A stretch of 64,000 nt of DNA from Kerstersia similis (lineage in GTDB: Bacteria > Pseudomonadota > Gammaproteobacteria > Burkholderiales > Burkholderiaceae_B). The translations under genes were made by a program, and so were the position numbers. The notes beneath the pieces were generated by a model. It saw nothing but the letters and a program-made list of their open reading frames with translations, ran no database searches and was not told the DNA's origin. Shown here in pieces: positions 44,691-53,898 of the stretch. The stretch is taken from contig NZ_CBCSIQ010000019.1 in NCBI RefSeq assembly GCF_965139615.1, forward strand, positions 13,027 to 77,026, in the 5' to 3' direction. Numbering within the stretch: position 1 is the first letter of the stretch; the number at the start of each line of letters is the position of its first letter.

Positions 44691-45456
44691 GGGGAACTCC
44701 GGTGGTACCGAGATAGACTTCCCGCACGCGCGGGTCGGTCATGATCTCCGTCGGGCTGCCTTCGGCCAGAATGCTGCCGGCAACCAGGACGGAGATACGT
44801 TTGGAAAAGCGAAAGACCAGATTCATATCGTGTTCGATGAACAGAATGCTGATGTCGTCGGGCAGGGCGGCGATGACCTCGAACAGCTCGCCGCTTTCAT
44901 CTTCCGGTATGCCCGCCGCCGGCTCGTCCAGCAGCAGGATATGTGGCCTGGCGGCCATCGCCAGCGCGATTTCCAGCAGGCGCTGCTTGCCGTAGGCAAG
45001 TTCGGTGACAGGCGTGGTGGCGACGCTGTCGAGCCGCAGGCGCCCCAGCAGTTCATGCGCTTCGTCGTGGACGCCGGGCATGCGCCGCAGGTTGCGCCAC
45101 CAGTTCGCGCCCAGCCCTTCGCGTTCGCAGATGGCCAACACGATGGAATCCAGCGGGGTCAGGCTAGGGAAGAGCGTATTGATCTGGAAGGTGCGCACCA
45201 GGCCGACGCGTGCGCGCTGGTCGCAGGAGTGCTGGGTGATGTCTTGCTTGCCCAGCATGATGTTGCCGCTGCTGGGCCGCAGGACGCCGGTCAGCAGATT
45301 GATCAGCGTGGTTTTGCCGGCGCCATTGGGCCCGATCAGGGCCTGGCGCGAACCTGGCTCCAGCAACAGGTTGACGTCGGTGACGGCGGCAAAAGCGCCG
45401 AAGCGTATGCCCAGGCCGCGGGTTTGCAGGGGCAGGGCGCTGCCTTGCGGTTTCAT
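44680..45456 (-). CDS. livG: ABC transporter ATP-binding protein, LivG family
   Basis: ATPase of 258 aa with Walker A GPNGAGKTT, the LivG insertion (RTFQINTLFPSLTPLDSIVLA), a LSYGKQ-like signature (LAYGKQRLLEIALAM) and Walker B ILLLDEPAAGIP. The start overlaps the livM stop by ATGA. Confidence 0.92.
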   Translation of the reverse strand: MKPQGSALPLQTRGLGIRFGAFAAVTDVNLLLEPGSRQALIGPNGAGKTTLINLLTGVLRPSSGNIMLGKQDITQHSCDQRARVGLVRTFQINTLFPSLTPLDSIVLAICEREGLGANWWRNLRRMPGVHDEAHELLGRLRLDSVATTPVTELAYGKQRLLEIALAMAARPHILLLDEPAAGIPEDESGELFEVIAALPDDISILFIEHDMNLVFRFSKRISVLVAGSILAEGSPTEIMTDPRVREVYLGTTGVPHAG

Positions 45457-46415
45457 CGTGCTTTCCCCAGAGTGAACAGGCGTGAGAGCAGGCCCAGGAT
45501 GCCGCCGCGGCCCATCATGACCATCGCCATCAGGAAGATGCCAATCCAGAACATCCAGAATTCCGGATTCAGTTTGGCGAAGGCGTCATGCAGCACCATG
45601 TAGATAATGGCGCCTATCAGGCCGCCGTAGAGCCTGCCGGTGCCGCCCAACACCAGAATGATGAGGATTTCTGCCGAGCGGTTGAAACCGATGGATTCGA
45701 TACCGACGAATTGGGTGGTCTGGGCCAGCAAGGCGCCGGCAACGCCGGCAATGGCTGCGGAAAAACAATAGGCCATGCGCAGGCGCTGATCTACCGGCGA
45801 GCCGATGGCGCGCATGCGTTTGCGATTGTCATGAATGCCGCGTAGCGCCAGGCCGAAGGGCGAGCGGACGATGCGCCGAGCCAGCAGGAATACCACCAGT
45901 ACCACGGCGTAACTATAGAAGAAGGCGGTCTTGCCCCACAGGTCGAAGTCGAAATAGCCCAGTACCGGCCACATTTCGATACCCTGCAGGCCGTCCGTGC
46001 CGCCGGTGATGCTGCTCAGGCGGTTGGCCAGTTCGGCAAACAGCATGCAGACGCCGATGGTGATCATCAGGCGTGCCAGGTCGGAGCCCCGCACCACCAG
46101 ATAACTCAGCAGATAGCCGACCAGCGCGCAGACTGCGAAGGCCAGCAGCAAGCCGGAAAACGGTTCGGCCCAGCCATGTTTGGCCAGCAGGCCGGCGGCA
46201 TAGGCGCCCAGGCCGAAGAAGGCGGCATGCCCGACGGTCAGAATACCGGCATAACCGAGAGCGATATCAAGGGAAACCGCAAACAGGCCGAAGATCAGTA
46301 TCTGGCTCAACAGCGTCAGACGGTCGGGCAGCAGCAGGCTGCAGGCGGCCAGCGCCACCCAGAACAGGGCTTCCAGCCAGGGCAGGCGGTCTTGGGGAAT
46401 AGAGAGTTTTTTCAT
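45453..46415 (-). CDS. livM: ABC transporter permease, LivM family
   Basis: Permease of 320 aa with many membrane helices and the LivM blocks GILTVGHAAFFGLGAYAAG and GIHDNRKRMRAIG. The start MKKLSIPQDR overlaps the livH stop by ATGA. The reading frame continues upstream inside livH but that part is not permease-like. Confidence 0.92.
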   Translation of the reverse strand: MKKLSIPQDRLPWLEALFWVALAACSLLLPDRLTLLSQILIFGLFAVSLDIALGYAGILTVGHAAFFGLGAYAAGLLAKHGWAEPFSGLLLAFAVCALVGYLLSYLVVRGSDLARLMITIGVCMLFAELANRLSSITGGTDGLQGIEMWPVLGYFDFDLWGKTAFFYSYAVVLVVFLLARRIVRSPFGLALRGIHDNRKRMRAIGSPVDQRLRMAYCFSAAIAGVAGALLAQTTQFVGIESIGFNRSAEILIILVLGGTGRLYGGLIGAIIYMVLHDAFAKLNPEFWMFWIGIFLMAMVMMGRGGILGLLSRLFTLGKAR

Positions 46416-47272
46416 GCCAGCCCCTTGCGAGGAATGATGCCGTTGGGGCGCAACAGCAGCAGTGCGACCATGAAGACGTAGATCAGGAACGAACCGGCTT
46501 CGGGCAGGTAGTACTTGCCAGCGACATCCACAATGCCCAGCAGCAATGCAGCAACGAAGGGGCCGGTGATGGTGCCCGCCCCGCCAACGCAGACGACGAT
46601 CAGAAAGTACACGAGGTATTTCAGGGCGAAGGCGGGTTCCAGCCCGATGACGCCCAGGCTCAGTGCGCCACCTACGCCGGCCAGTCCACATCCGAATGAA
46701 AAGGTCAGGAAGAACAGCCGCTTGACATGGATGCCCGTCCCCGCCGCGACACGCTGGTTATCGACGGCGGCACGTACCATGGCGCCATAACGGGTCTTGT
46801 TGAGCAGCAGAAGCAAGCCGCCCCAAATGAGTAGGCCGGCCAGCACCAGGAACAGCCGATAGCGGCTGATATCCAGGCCCGGCAGCGTGATCTGGCCTTC
46901 CAGCACGGCCGGCATGCGGAAGGGTTGCATGGACGGCCCGAACAGATAGGTGATGCCTGCCGTCGCAGCAAATACCAGGCCGATGGAAAACAGCACCTGA
47001 TCCAGCGGATGCGCGCGGTACAGACGCCGGAAGAACAATTGCTCCAGGACGGCGCCGCACAAGGCGGCGGCGACGAAAGCCAGGGCGAGCGAACTGAAGA
47101 AGTCCAGTCCGTAGCGCTGCATTGCAAAGCTGGCGGCATAGCCGCCAGCCATGGCGAAGGCGCCGTGCGCGAGATTGACGAAATTCATCAGCCCCATGGT
47201 CACGGACAGCCCGACGCTCAAAAGGAAGAGGAGCATCCCGTAGGCCACTCCATCGAAAATCACTGTCGCCAT
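46412..47272 (-). CDS. livH: ABC transporter permease, LivH family
   Basis: Permease of 286 aa beginning MATVIFDGVAYGMLLFLLSV, with the LivH signature GLMNFVNLAHGAFAMAGGYA and a cytoplasmic coupling loop near DNQRVAAGTGIHVKRLF. It starts 17 bp after the binding-protein stop and is coupled to livM. Confidence 0.93.
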   Translation of the reverse strand: MATVIFDGVAYGMLLFLLSVGLSVTMGLMNFVNLAHGAFAMAGGYAASFAMQRYGLDFFSSLALAFVAAALCGAVLEQLFFRRLYRAHPLDQVLFSIGLVFAATAGITYLFGPSMQPFRMPAVLEGQITLPGLDISRYRLFLVLAGLLIWGGLLLLLNKTRYGAMVRAAVDNQRVAAGTGIHVKRLFFLTFSFGCGLAGVGGALSLGVIGLEPAFALKYLVYFLIVVCVGGAGTITGPFVAALLLGIVDVAGKYYLPEAGSFLIYVFMVALLLLRPNGIIPRKGLA

Positions 47273-47289
47273 CGAGATGCTCCTGCCTT

Positions 47290-48492
47290 TTATTTGCCCT
47301 TGGCGGCGTCTGCCTTGGCAGGGTCTTTCACATTTTCATAAGCGTCGAATTCGACGTTGACGAGCTTGCCATCCACCTTTTCAGCCTTGCGGATATAGAC
47401 CGTCTGTACGATGTCGCGGGTTTCCGGGTCGATCTGGATCGGGCCGCGCGGGCTTTCGAAACTCAGGCCGGCCAGGGCATCCATGACTTTGGCGCCGTCG
47501 GTGTCGCCGCCGGTTGCGGCCAGCGCCAGGTCATAGGCGGCCATGGCGTCATAGGCGGTGGCGGCAAAGTAGTTGGGCCGCATGGCAGTGCCGAAGTTTT
47601 CTTCGAAGTCGCGGACGAACTTCTGGTTCTTCTCCGACGGATGCGCGTAGGAATAGTGGTGGCTGGTGATCAGATCCAGCGCAATGTCGCCGGTCGCATC
47701 GAGAAAGCTATCGTCGGTCGCTTCGCCGGTCGCGAAAAGCTTGATGCCGGCTTCACTCAGTCCGCGTTCTTTCCAGACCCTCAGGAAGGCGGGCGGCATG
47801 ACGCCGGACGGGAAGAAAAAGAAGACCGATTCGGGCTTGGCGTCCTTGATGCGCTGGACATAGGCAGAGAAGTCGGGGTTGGACATGGGGGTGCGGATTT
47901 CACCCAGCACCTTGCCGCCGCCGGCCTCGAAGGCGTTCTTGAATGCGGTATAGGCATCCGTGCCGGAGGCGTAATCCGCCACCACGACCATGGTTTCCTT
48001 GACGCCGTTTTCCAGCATCCAGCGCGCCATCGGATCGGAAACCTGCTGCACGGTGAAGGACAGGCGTGCAATATAGGGTGAGCTGTTGGTAATGGCCGAG
48101 GACGAGGCGTTCATGACCAGGACGGGCACCTTGGCCTGCGTGGCGATGGGCGCGACGGCGTAGGCATTGGGGCTGAAGTCCAGGCCGGTCAGCAGGTTCA
48201 CCTTATCGCGTACCACCAGTTCCTGAGCATAGCGCTTGGCCAGGTCGGGGGCGGCACCGGCGGTGTCTTTGCGGATGATCTGCACCGGGCGGCCCGCGAT
48301 CTTGCCGCCGTGTTCCTTGAGATACAGCTCGACGCCGGCATCGAACTGGCGGCCATAGTCGGCATAGGGGCCGGAGTAGCTGGCGATCATGCCTATCTTC
48401 AGCGGCTCTTCGGCTTGCGCCGGCAACCCGAGGGTGGCGCCGATACAGGACAGCAGGGCGGTGCCGATCAAGGTTCTCTTGCTCATTTTCAT
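47290..48492 (-). CDS. Liv-type ABC transporter periplasmic substrate-binding protein
   Basis: Periplasmic receptor of 400 aa. The signal peptide spans about residues 1-27 (LIGTALLSCIGATLGLPAQA). The mature protein begins EEPLKIGMIASYSGPYADYGRQFDAG, a motif of the amide/branched-chain/aromatic-compound receptor group. The ATG at 48492 has GGAG 7 bases upstream. Gene context suggests the ligand is the operon's amine or aromatic substrate. Confidence 0.92.
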   Translation of the reverse strand: MKMSKRTLIGTALLSCIGATLGLPAQAEEPLKIGMIASYSGPYADYGRQFDAGVELYLKEHGGKIAGRPVQIIRKDTAGAAPDLAKRYAQELVVRDKVNLLTGLDFSPNAYAVAPIATQAKVPVLVMNASSSAITNSSPYIARLSFTVQQVSDPMARWMLENGVKETMVVVADYASGTDAYTAFKNAFEAGGGKVLGEIRTPMSNPDFSAYVQRIKDAKPESVFFFFPSGVMPPAFLRVWKERGLSEAGIKLFATGEATDDSFLDATGDIALDLITSHHYSYAHPSEKNQKFVRDFEENFGTAMRPNYFAATAYDAMAAYDLALAATGGDTDGAKVMDALAGLSFESPRGPIQIDPETRDIVQTVYIRKAEKVDGKLVNVEFDAYENVKDPAKADAAKGK

Positions 48493-48562
48493 GGGGGAAC
48501 TCCGTTGTGGCTGTTGGTGGACAAAGGGGACGGGGAATCGTTGTTCTGTGCGGGCGAGCGGG

Positions 48563-49825
48563 TCAGCCGCTTGCGAGCAGCTGTTTGAGGTCGAAGGTTT
48601 CGTCGCGCAGCAGGGCAGGCGTGGCCGCCACGGCGGCGCCGATGAGCTTGCGGCTCAGCATATGTTCACCAGGACGGTTGACGGAATGCGCGGCGGCGAT
48701 ACGGCCATGACGCAGATAGAACACGCTGAAACGGTCGGATTCCCTGTCGCCGCGAATCACGGTTTCATCGCCGGGCAGCGCCAGGCCGGCCATCTGCAGC
48801 TTGAGCGCGAATTGGTCGCTCCAGAACCAGGGGGCGCCGGTGTAGGGCTCAGGGTTGCCGGCCAGTGCGGATGCGGCGGCGCGGGCGCCATCGTTGGCGG
48901 CCTGGATGGATTCCAGGCGCAAGTGGCGCGGCAGGCCGGGACGATCCGGCTGCAGGGTATTGGCGACGTCGCCGATGGCATAGACATGCGGAGCGTCCGT
49001 CCGCCCGAAAGCATCGGTCAGGATGCCGTTGTCGCAGGCGATACCTGCTTGCCGCGCCAGTTCATCATTGGGTTGAACACCGTTGCCGAGCACAACCAGA
49101 TCGCAGGCCAGTACCGTGCCGTCATTGAGCTCCACGCCTGTCACCCGGCCGCCGGCGCCGCGCAACTGGCGAACGCCCTGGCCGAGCCGGATATCCACGC
49201 CGTTGTCGCGCTGCTTTTGTTCCAGATAGCGCGCCATGGGCGTGGGCAGGCTGCGCGACAGCAGCTGCGGGTGGGTTTCGACCAGTGTGACGGCAAGGCC
49301 GCGTCCGGTCAGTGCAGCGGCAGCTTCCAGGCCGATGAATCCGCCGCCGATGATGCAGGCCCGATGGGCCTGGGATAAGGCGGCATCCAGGGCGAGCGCA
49401 TCGTCCAGGGTGCGCAGAGGATAGATGCCTGCCAGGTTTGCGCCAGGAAGGGGTAACGGGCGGCAGCGGGCGCCGGTGGCCAGGGCCAGCTCGCCATAAG
49501 GCAAGAGCGAGCCATCGGCCAGCGTCAGCGTTCGGTGGCCGGGGTCCAGCGCGACGGCGCGCGTGCCCAGCCGCAGTTCGATATCCTGTTCACGGAAATA
49601 GTCCGGCCCTTTGAGCGCCAGGCTTTCCACACTGCTTTTGCCGTTCAGCAGTCCCTTGGAAAGCGGTGGGCGCTGGTACGGCGCATGGGCTTCGTCGCCC
49701 AGCATGATGATGGGCGCGTCATAGCCCAGGCGGCGCAGGCTGTCGGCCAGCTGCGTGCCGGCATAGGATGCACCGACGATGACCAGCGGCAGCGGGCGCG
49801 AGGCTGGCGCCGCGGCGCCGCTCAT
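48563..49825 (-). CDS. NADH:ferredoxin reductase of an oxygenase system
   Basis: FAD reductase of 420 aa in the putidaredoxin-reductase/BphA4 family. FAD motif VGASYAGTQLADSLR is at the N terminus, then PYQRPPLSK, the NAD motif IIGGGFIGLEAAAAL, the second FAD motif VYAIGDVAN, and the C-terminal PWFWSDQF block. It transfers electrons from NADH to the adjacent ferredoxin. The start MSGAAAPASR overlaps the ferredoxin stop by ATGA. Confidence 0.93.
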   Translation of the reverse strand: MSGAAAPASRPLPLVIVGASYAGTQLADSLRRLGYDAPIIMLGDEAHAPYQRPPLSKGLLNGKSSVESLALKGPDYFREQDIELRLGTRAVALDPGHRTLTLADGSLLPYGELALATGARCRPLPLPGANLAGIYPLRTLDDALALDAALSQAHRACIIGGGFIGLEAAAALTGRGLAVTLVETHPQLLSRSLPTPMARYLEQKQRDNGVDIRLGQGVRQLRGAGGRVTGVELNDGTVLACDLVVLGNGVQPNDELARQAGIACDNGILTDAFGRTDAPHVYAIGDVANTLQPDRPGLPRHLRLESIQAANDGARAAASALAGNPEPYTGAPWFWSDQFALKLQMAGLALPGDETVIRGDRESDRFSVFYLRHGRIAAAHSVNRPGEHMLSRKLIGAAVAATPALLRDETFDLKQLLASG

Positions 49826-50145
49826 GACTGGCTCTCCGGTACGCGGACGGTCAGGCCATCGAGGGCCTCGGTGAGGATCAGCTGGCAGCTCAGCCGGCTG
49901 CCTGGCAGGCGCTCGCTGGCCACGCCGTCGAGCAATTCTTCTTCCATGTCGTCCGGCGCCGGCAGGCGGCCGATGTCGGCATCCGCGACATATACATGGC
50001 AGGTCGCACAGGAACAGCAGCCGCCACACTCGGCGTCTATGCCGCGAATATTGTTGTGGATCGCGGTTTCCATGACGCTGGCACCGGTCTTGGCCACAAT
50101 GCTGCGGGTGCTGCCGTCTTTGAGGATGTAGTGAATGGTGGGCAT
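49822..50145 (-). CDS. [2Fe-2S] ferredoxin, adrenodoxin/putidaredoxin type
   Basis: Electron carrier of 107 aa. Cluster ligands are Cys40, Cys46, Cys49 and Cys87 in the vertebrate-type CX5CX2C...C arrangement, with two extra Cys (43, 44) between the first two. It lies 9 bp after the GS-like gene and overlaps the reductase gene. Pairing with a BphA4-like reductase and a Rieske alpha subunit makes a three-component oxygenase. Confidence 0.94.
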   Translation of the reverse strand: MPTIHYILKDGSTRSIVAKTGASVMETAIHNNIRGIDAECGGCCSCATCHVYVADADIGRLPAPDDMEEELLDGVASERLPGSRLSCQLILTEALDGLTVRVPESQS

Positions 50146-50154
50146 GGGATGGCC

Positions 50155-51594
50155 TTAAAACATATCGAAGTATTCGCGTTGTTCCCACTCGCTGACTTCG
50201 AGATTGAAACGGTCCAGCTCGGCCTGCTTGATATGGCAGTAGTAGTCGATGAAGGCCGGGCCGATCTGCTGGGTCAGCACGGCATCCTGGCGCAATGCCG
50301 CCATGGCTTCCGGCAGGGAACGGGGCAGGTTTTCTGCCGGGGTTTCGTAGGGGGCGTCGGCGGAAGGGCCGGGATCCAGCTGGCGTGCCATCCCGTCCAG
50401 GCCGGAGAAAATCTGCGCGGCCAGATACAGGTACGGATTGGCCGTGGGTTCGCCGACGCGGTTTTCGATGCGGCTGGCGGCCTGGCCCTGGCCGCCCAGA
50501 ACCCGCAGCATGGCGCCGCGATTATCGCGAGCCCAGATGGCACGATCCGGCGCCAGGGAAAAGGGACGGTAGCGCCGGAAACCATTGACCGATGGGCTGG
50601 CGAACAGGGCGGCGCCACGGGCGTGCTGCTTGAGCCCGGCCAGGTAATGCATGCCGCAAGGGCTCAGCGGGTGTTCGTCCGTGTCCGGCATGAAGGCATT
50701 GACGCCGTTGTCCTTGCGGCACAGGGACTGGTGCAGATGCCAGCCGCTGGACATGACATTCGGGATGCGAGGCCGGCACATGAACGTTGCGTGATAACCA
50801 TGGCGCAGGCAAATCTGCTTGATGGCGCTGCGCAGCAGCACCATGGTGTCGGCCGGCGCCAGCCCGCGCGTCGGGCCGAATACCAGTTCAAACTGGCTGG
50901 GGCCGAACTCGATTTCCAGGGAGTGCAATGGCAGGCCAAGCGCCAGCAACTGCGTGCGCAGCAGTTGCATCAGGTCATCGACACGGTCATAGCGCAGTTC
51001 GGTCAGGTACTGATGGCCGTGGGTCAGCAGGGAGACCCGTGGCGGTTCGCCGGGCTGGCCGGAGTCGCCCAGGTTCATGCGGGCGTCATCGAGACGGAAG
51101 ACGTGGAACTCGACCTCCAGCCCGGCGATGAAGTCCAGCCCCAGCGTATCCAGTTCGCGGATGGCACGTTGCAGAATCTGCCGCGTGCCGAAGGGACAGG
51201 GTGTGCCGTCGCTCATATGGGCGTCGCACAGGATCCAGCCGGTACGCGGCGCCCAGGGCAGCATGCAGAACGTGGACGGGTCTGCCACCAGGGTGACATC
51301 GGCGCCGCCTTGCAAGCCTGGAATGGCAAAGCCGCCATTGCTGGAAAAAACCGGAAAGACCGTTTTGTGGGAGGTGTCCTTGGCCAGCAGGGTGGAGGTC
51401 AGGTTGACGCCGTTGCGCAGGGCTGCGCCTGCTGCTGCGCCCACCAGTGTCTTGCCGCGCAGAATGCCGTGCTGATCCGGCCAGGCAAAGCGGACGGTAT
51501 CCACATCGCCGGACGCGAATCGTGCGACTAATTCATCAGCCTGACGATGCTGGTCTTCCGACCAGAGATTGAAGCGATCAACAAAACTGGCCAT
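50155..51594 (-). CDS. Glutamine-synthetase-like ligase (gamma-glutamyl-amine synthetase candidate)
   Basis: GS-family enzyme of 479 aa from MASFVDRFNL, preceded by AAGGAAGGG. Active-site elements are intact: Glu160/Glu162 (GLEVEF), Glu227/Glu229 and Glu236 (SLEIEFGPSQFE), His286/His288 (GWHLHQS), the RRYRPFSLAPDRAIWARDNRGA segment, and ENRVGEPTANPYLYLA. The large sequence difference from GlnA and the operon context favour a ligase that joins glutamate to an amine, as AtdA1/TdnQ do with aniline and IpuC with isopropylamine. The acceptor amine is unknown. Confidence 0.87.
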   Translation of the reverse strand: MASFVDRFNLWSEDQHRQADELVARFASGDVDTVRFAWPDQHGILRGKTLVGAAAGAALRNGVNLTSTLLAKDTSHKTVFPVFSSNGGFAIPGLQGGADVTLVADPSTFCMLPWAPRTGWILCDAHMSDGTPCPFGTRQILQRAIRELDTLGLDFIAGLEVEFHVFRLDDARMNLGDSGQPGEPPRVSLLTHGHQYLTELRYDRVDDLMQLLRTQLLALGLPLHSLEIEFGPSQFELVFGPTRGLAPADTMVLLRSAIKQICLRHGYHATFMCRPRIPNVMSSGWHLHQSLCRKDNGVNAFMPDTDEHPLSPCGMHYLAGLKQHARGAALFASPSVNGFRRYRPFSLAPDRAIWARDNRGAMLRVLGGQGQAASRIENRVGEPTANPYLYLAAQIFSGLDGMARQLDPGPSADAPYETPAENLPRSLPEAMAALRQDAVLTQQIGPAFIDYYCHIKQAELDRFNLEVSEWEQREYFDMF

Positions 51595-51610
51595 GTCGGC
51601 TTCCCTTCCT

Positions 51611-52933
51611 TCAGGCCTGCAGGCGGGCGCTGGCCCAGTCGGAACCACGGCGGCGCAACAGATCGGCCTCTGCGCAATAGGCGTCGGTGCGGTCCGCGTC
51701 GGCAACCCCGTCGATGGAGGGCGGGCCATAGAGCGCGGCGGCTTCTTCCGGTTTGGGTTGCATGGGCACCGGTGCGCCCGACAGTGCGGCCTCGATGGCG
51801 CCGACCAGCATGCGGCGATAGGCGATGATGCCCTTGTCGGTCGTGCCCAGGTGTTCGCGGGTACGGTTCTGTATCGGCCCCAGCGATTCACAGGCCCATT
51901 GGTCGTGCACGTTGATGTCCATGCCCATGCCGGTATAGGTCTGGGTCAGCTGCTCTTCGACGTTGTAGCCATAGTTGTTGCGTTTGTTCTTGCGCGAGGT
52001 GTAGTCCGGCAACTCGATGGTGGCCAACCGCTGTTCGCGCATTTGCTGTTTGTCCACCGGCCCGGCAAAACTCGTGAAAATGGCGTACCAGTAGCAATGG
52101 GTGTCATCCACAGGCACGTGCCATTGCGAGATGGTCATCTCGGTGCTCATGGGAATGACGAAGGCTTGGGGGAAGATGACGTTGGTGACCCGGACATGGG
52201 TTTGCGTGTCGGAAAGCGTACGCAGCGTGGTCAGTTGCATGCCATAGGGCGCGGGTGTGACGCGGATTTCGGGGCGGTCGTATTCACGCAGCACTTTGGT
52301 AATGGCCAGTTCCGAGTCGGCGGATGCGCCGCGGAACTGCTTGCCATAGCTTTCCGAGGTGTCTTCATCCTCGAAGAAACGGTGCAGAAATGAGGCGTGG
52401 GCCGGGTCCATGCCGACTTCCAGTGCCTGCAGCCAATTGCATTCCCATAGCCCCTTGAAGGCGAAGGTGTGGCTGTCGGGAGCGACGAAACAGTCGAAAT
52501 CGGGGAAGGCGGGCGGCTCGCCTTCGCCGATATAGGCAAAGATCACACCGCTTTTTTCCACGACCGGATAGGCCGCTTGCTTGATGCGGGTACAGAGCTT
52601 GCTGCCAGCGGGTTCAGCAGGGGTTTCCAGGCAGTTGCCCTGGGCGTCGAACAGCCAGCCGTGAAACGGGCAGCGCAGCCCGCCGTCTTCCAGGCGGCCG
52701 AAAGCCAGATCGGCGCCGCGGTGCGGGCAATCACGGTCGAGCATGCCCAGCTTGCCGTTTTCATCACGAAACAGGACGAAATTCTGGTTCATCAGTTTGA
52801 CCGGTCGCAAGGGGCGCGGCCCCTGCAATTCTTCGGCCAGCGCAACGGGCTGCCAATAACGCCGCAGCAGCGTGCCGGCCGGAGTGCCGGGACCGACCCG
52901 CGTGATGAAGTCATTTTGTTCTGCGCTGAGCAT
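51611..52933 (-). CDS. Rieske non-haem iron oxygenase, alpha subunit
   Basis: Terminal oxygenase of 440 aa. Rieske ligands are Cys69/His71 (CPHRGA) and Cys88/His91 (CPFHGW). The mononuclear iron site shows the bridging Asp176 and His179/His184 in NWLQALEVGMDPAHASFLH. Length and layout fit the phthalate/phenoxybenzoate/vanillate group of alpha-only oxygenases; no beta-subunit gene is nearby. AGGAGG 8 bases upstream fixes the start. It is the first gene of the operon and would hydroxylate or demethylate the aromatic (or amine) substrate. Confidence 0.93.
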   Translation of the reverse strand: MLSAEQNDFITRVGPGTPAGTLLRRYWQPVALAEELQGPRPLRPVKLMNQNFVLFRDENGKLGMLDRDCPHRGADLAFGRLEDGGLRCPFHGWLFDAQGNCLETPAEPAGSKLCTRIKQAAYPVVEKSGVIFAYIGEGEPPAFPDFDCFVAPDSHTFAFKGLWECNWLQALEVGMDPAHASFLHRFFEDEDTSESYGKQFRGASADSELAITKVLREYDRPEIRVTPAPYGMQLTTLRTLSDTQTHVRVTNVIFPQAFVIPMSTEMTISQWHVPVDDTHCYWYAIFTSFAGPVDKQQMREQRLATIELPDYTSRKNKRNNYGYNVEEQLTQTYTGMGMDINVHDQWACESLGPIQNRTREHLGTTDKGIIAYRRMLVGAIEAALSGAPVPMQPKPEEAAALYGPPSIDGVADADRTDAYCAEADLLRRRGSDWASARLQA

Positions 52934-52991
52934 GGGAAATCCCTCCTGATGAATGCCTGGGTTTATTAGCAATCAGTGGTGTTGTGTATTC

Positions 52992-53015
52992 CACTGTATG
53001 CAGCGGTATGCAGTG
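52992..53015. promoter_or_regulatory. Imperfect 24-bp palindrome, candidate operator of the Rieske operon
   Basis: CACTG at 52992 and CAGTG at 53011 bound two overlapping TATGCAG units, one being CTGTATGCAG (52994-53003). It lies 59-82 bp upstream of the Rieske ATG, in promoter position. Related motifs lie near the GntR gene. Confidence 0.5.
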
Positions 53016-53792
53016 AAAATAATTTACGCAGACAGGAATTCCGGGTCAATGGATTTTTAATTTCAGGGGTTTTTGATTGCGTGAAAATTCCAATAAATTT
53101 TTTGGGGGAGGAGAGGTCTGGCGTTTCTTGTTTTTTTGTTTGGAGACATGGCGGCATCTCTGCGTCTGCAGGATTTTTTCGAAAAATATGAAATGGTTTT
53201 TCAGGTCGGGTTGCTTGTGTATTTCGAGAAAACGATTTTTTTTGGCAACTAGGGATATCGAGCATACAGGGTTGCTCTGGATATTGTTGTTTTATATCTG
53301 TATGTTTTTCATGGGTATTTTTGTTTTTCAATGTCACTTTTGTTTTTGATAATTATTTTTATTTGTTTTCTATCTGAATGGGCTTGATGCGGTTTTGGGA
53401 AATTCTGGTGCATGGCGGAATGGTGCGGAATTGGATTTGGTGCATGCGCCATGCTGGTGCGAGTGAATAGATGGGCCGCCTTTTTTTGGGGCGCTGATTT
53501 GTTCGTATTGGTGCGCGGCAATAAAATGTTTTTTCTATCCTGTGGTGATTTTGGATAATGATTGGAATCAGGATAGGGGTATCTTTCCCCCTCTGGTTTT
53601 TGGTCTGGCTGGCTGGAATGGCGGTTTTTTCTGCAGATACGGTGTTTTTTGCGTGATTTTCTTGCTGGTCTGGATGTCAAAATCCAGGATTCATTTTGAC
53701 TGGTGTGTTTTTTTGTTTTTTATCTATTTGATATAAAACGATTTTTTTGTTTTTGTGGTGAGCCGTATTTTTTTGGTGCAGAATGCTTTTAA

Positions 53793-53898
53793 CTGTATGC
53801 AGTCTGGCGCGGGCAGGGGGTTTCTGGCTGCCGTGCCGCACCAGTGGGGTGCGGCACGGCAGCCATCGGGTTATCCTGCTGTTCTTTTCTGCATGCAG
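53793..53898. promoter_or_regulatory. CTGYATGCAG motifs upstream of the GntR gene
   Basis: CTGTATGCAG at 53793-53802 and the perfect palindrome CTGCATGCAG at 53889-53898 flank the GntR promoter region and repeat the motif at the other end of the spacer. They are likely binding sites of the GntR protein if it controls both directions; this is inference. Confidence 0.45.
53826..53864. other. Perfect 17-bp GC-rich hairpin
   Basis: GGCTGCCGTGCCGCACC pairs without mismatch with 53848-53864 around a 5-base loop. It is an island of high G+C beside the AT-rich spacer, 117 bp before the GntR start. No T run follows on either strand, so it is not a standard terminator; it may be a leader structure, a transcript-stabilising stem or a small mobile-element remnant. 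Confidence 0.7.

Noticed and set aside
53077..53349. Possible 90-aa plus-strand protein in the AT-rich spacer
   Set aside because: Phe/Cys-rich product explained by T and TG runs, with no supporting signals.
53309..53680. Possible 123-aa basic protein on the minus strand of the AT-rich spacer
   Set aside because: Low-complexity Lys/Pro/His sequence caused by base skew, no ribosome site and no recognisable domain.
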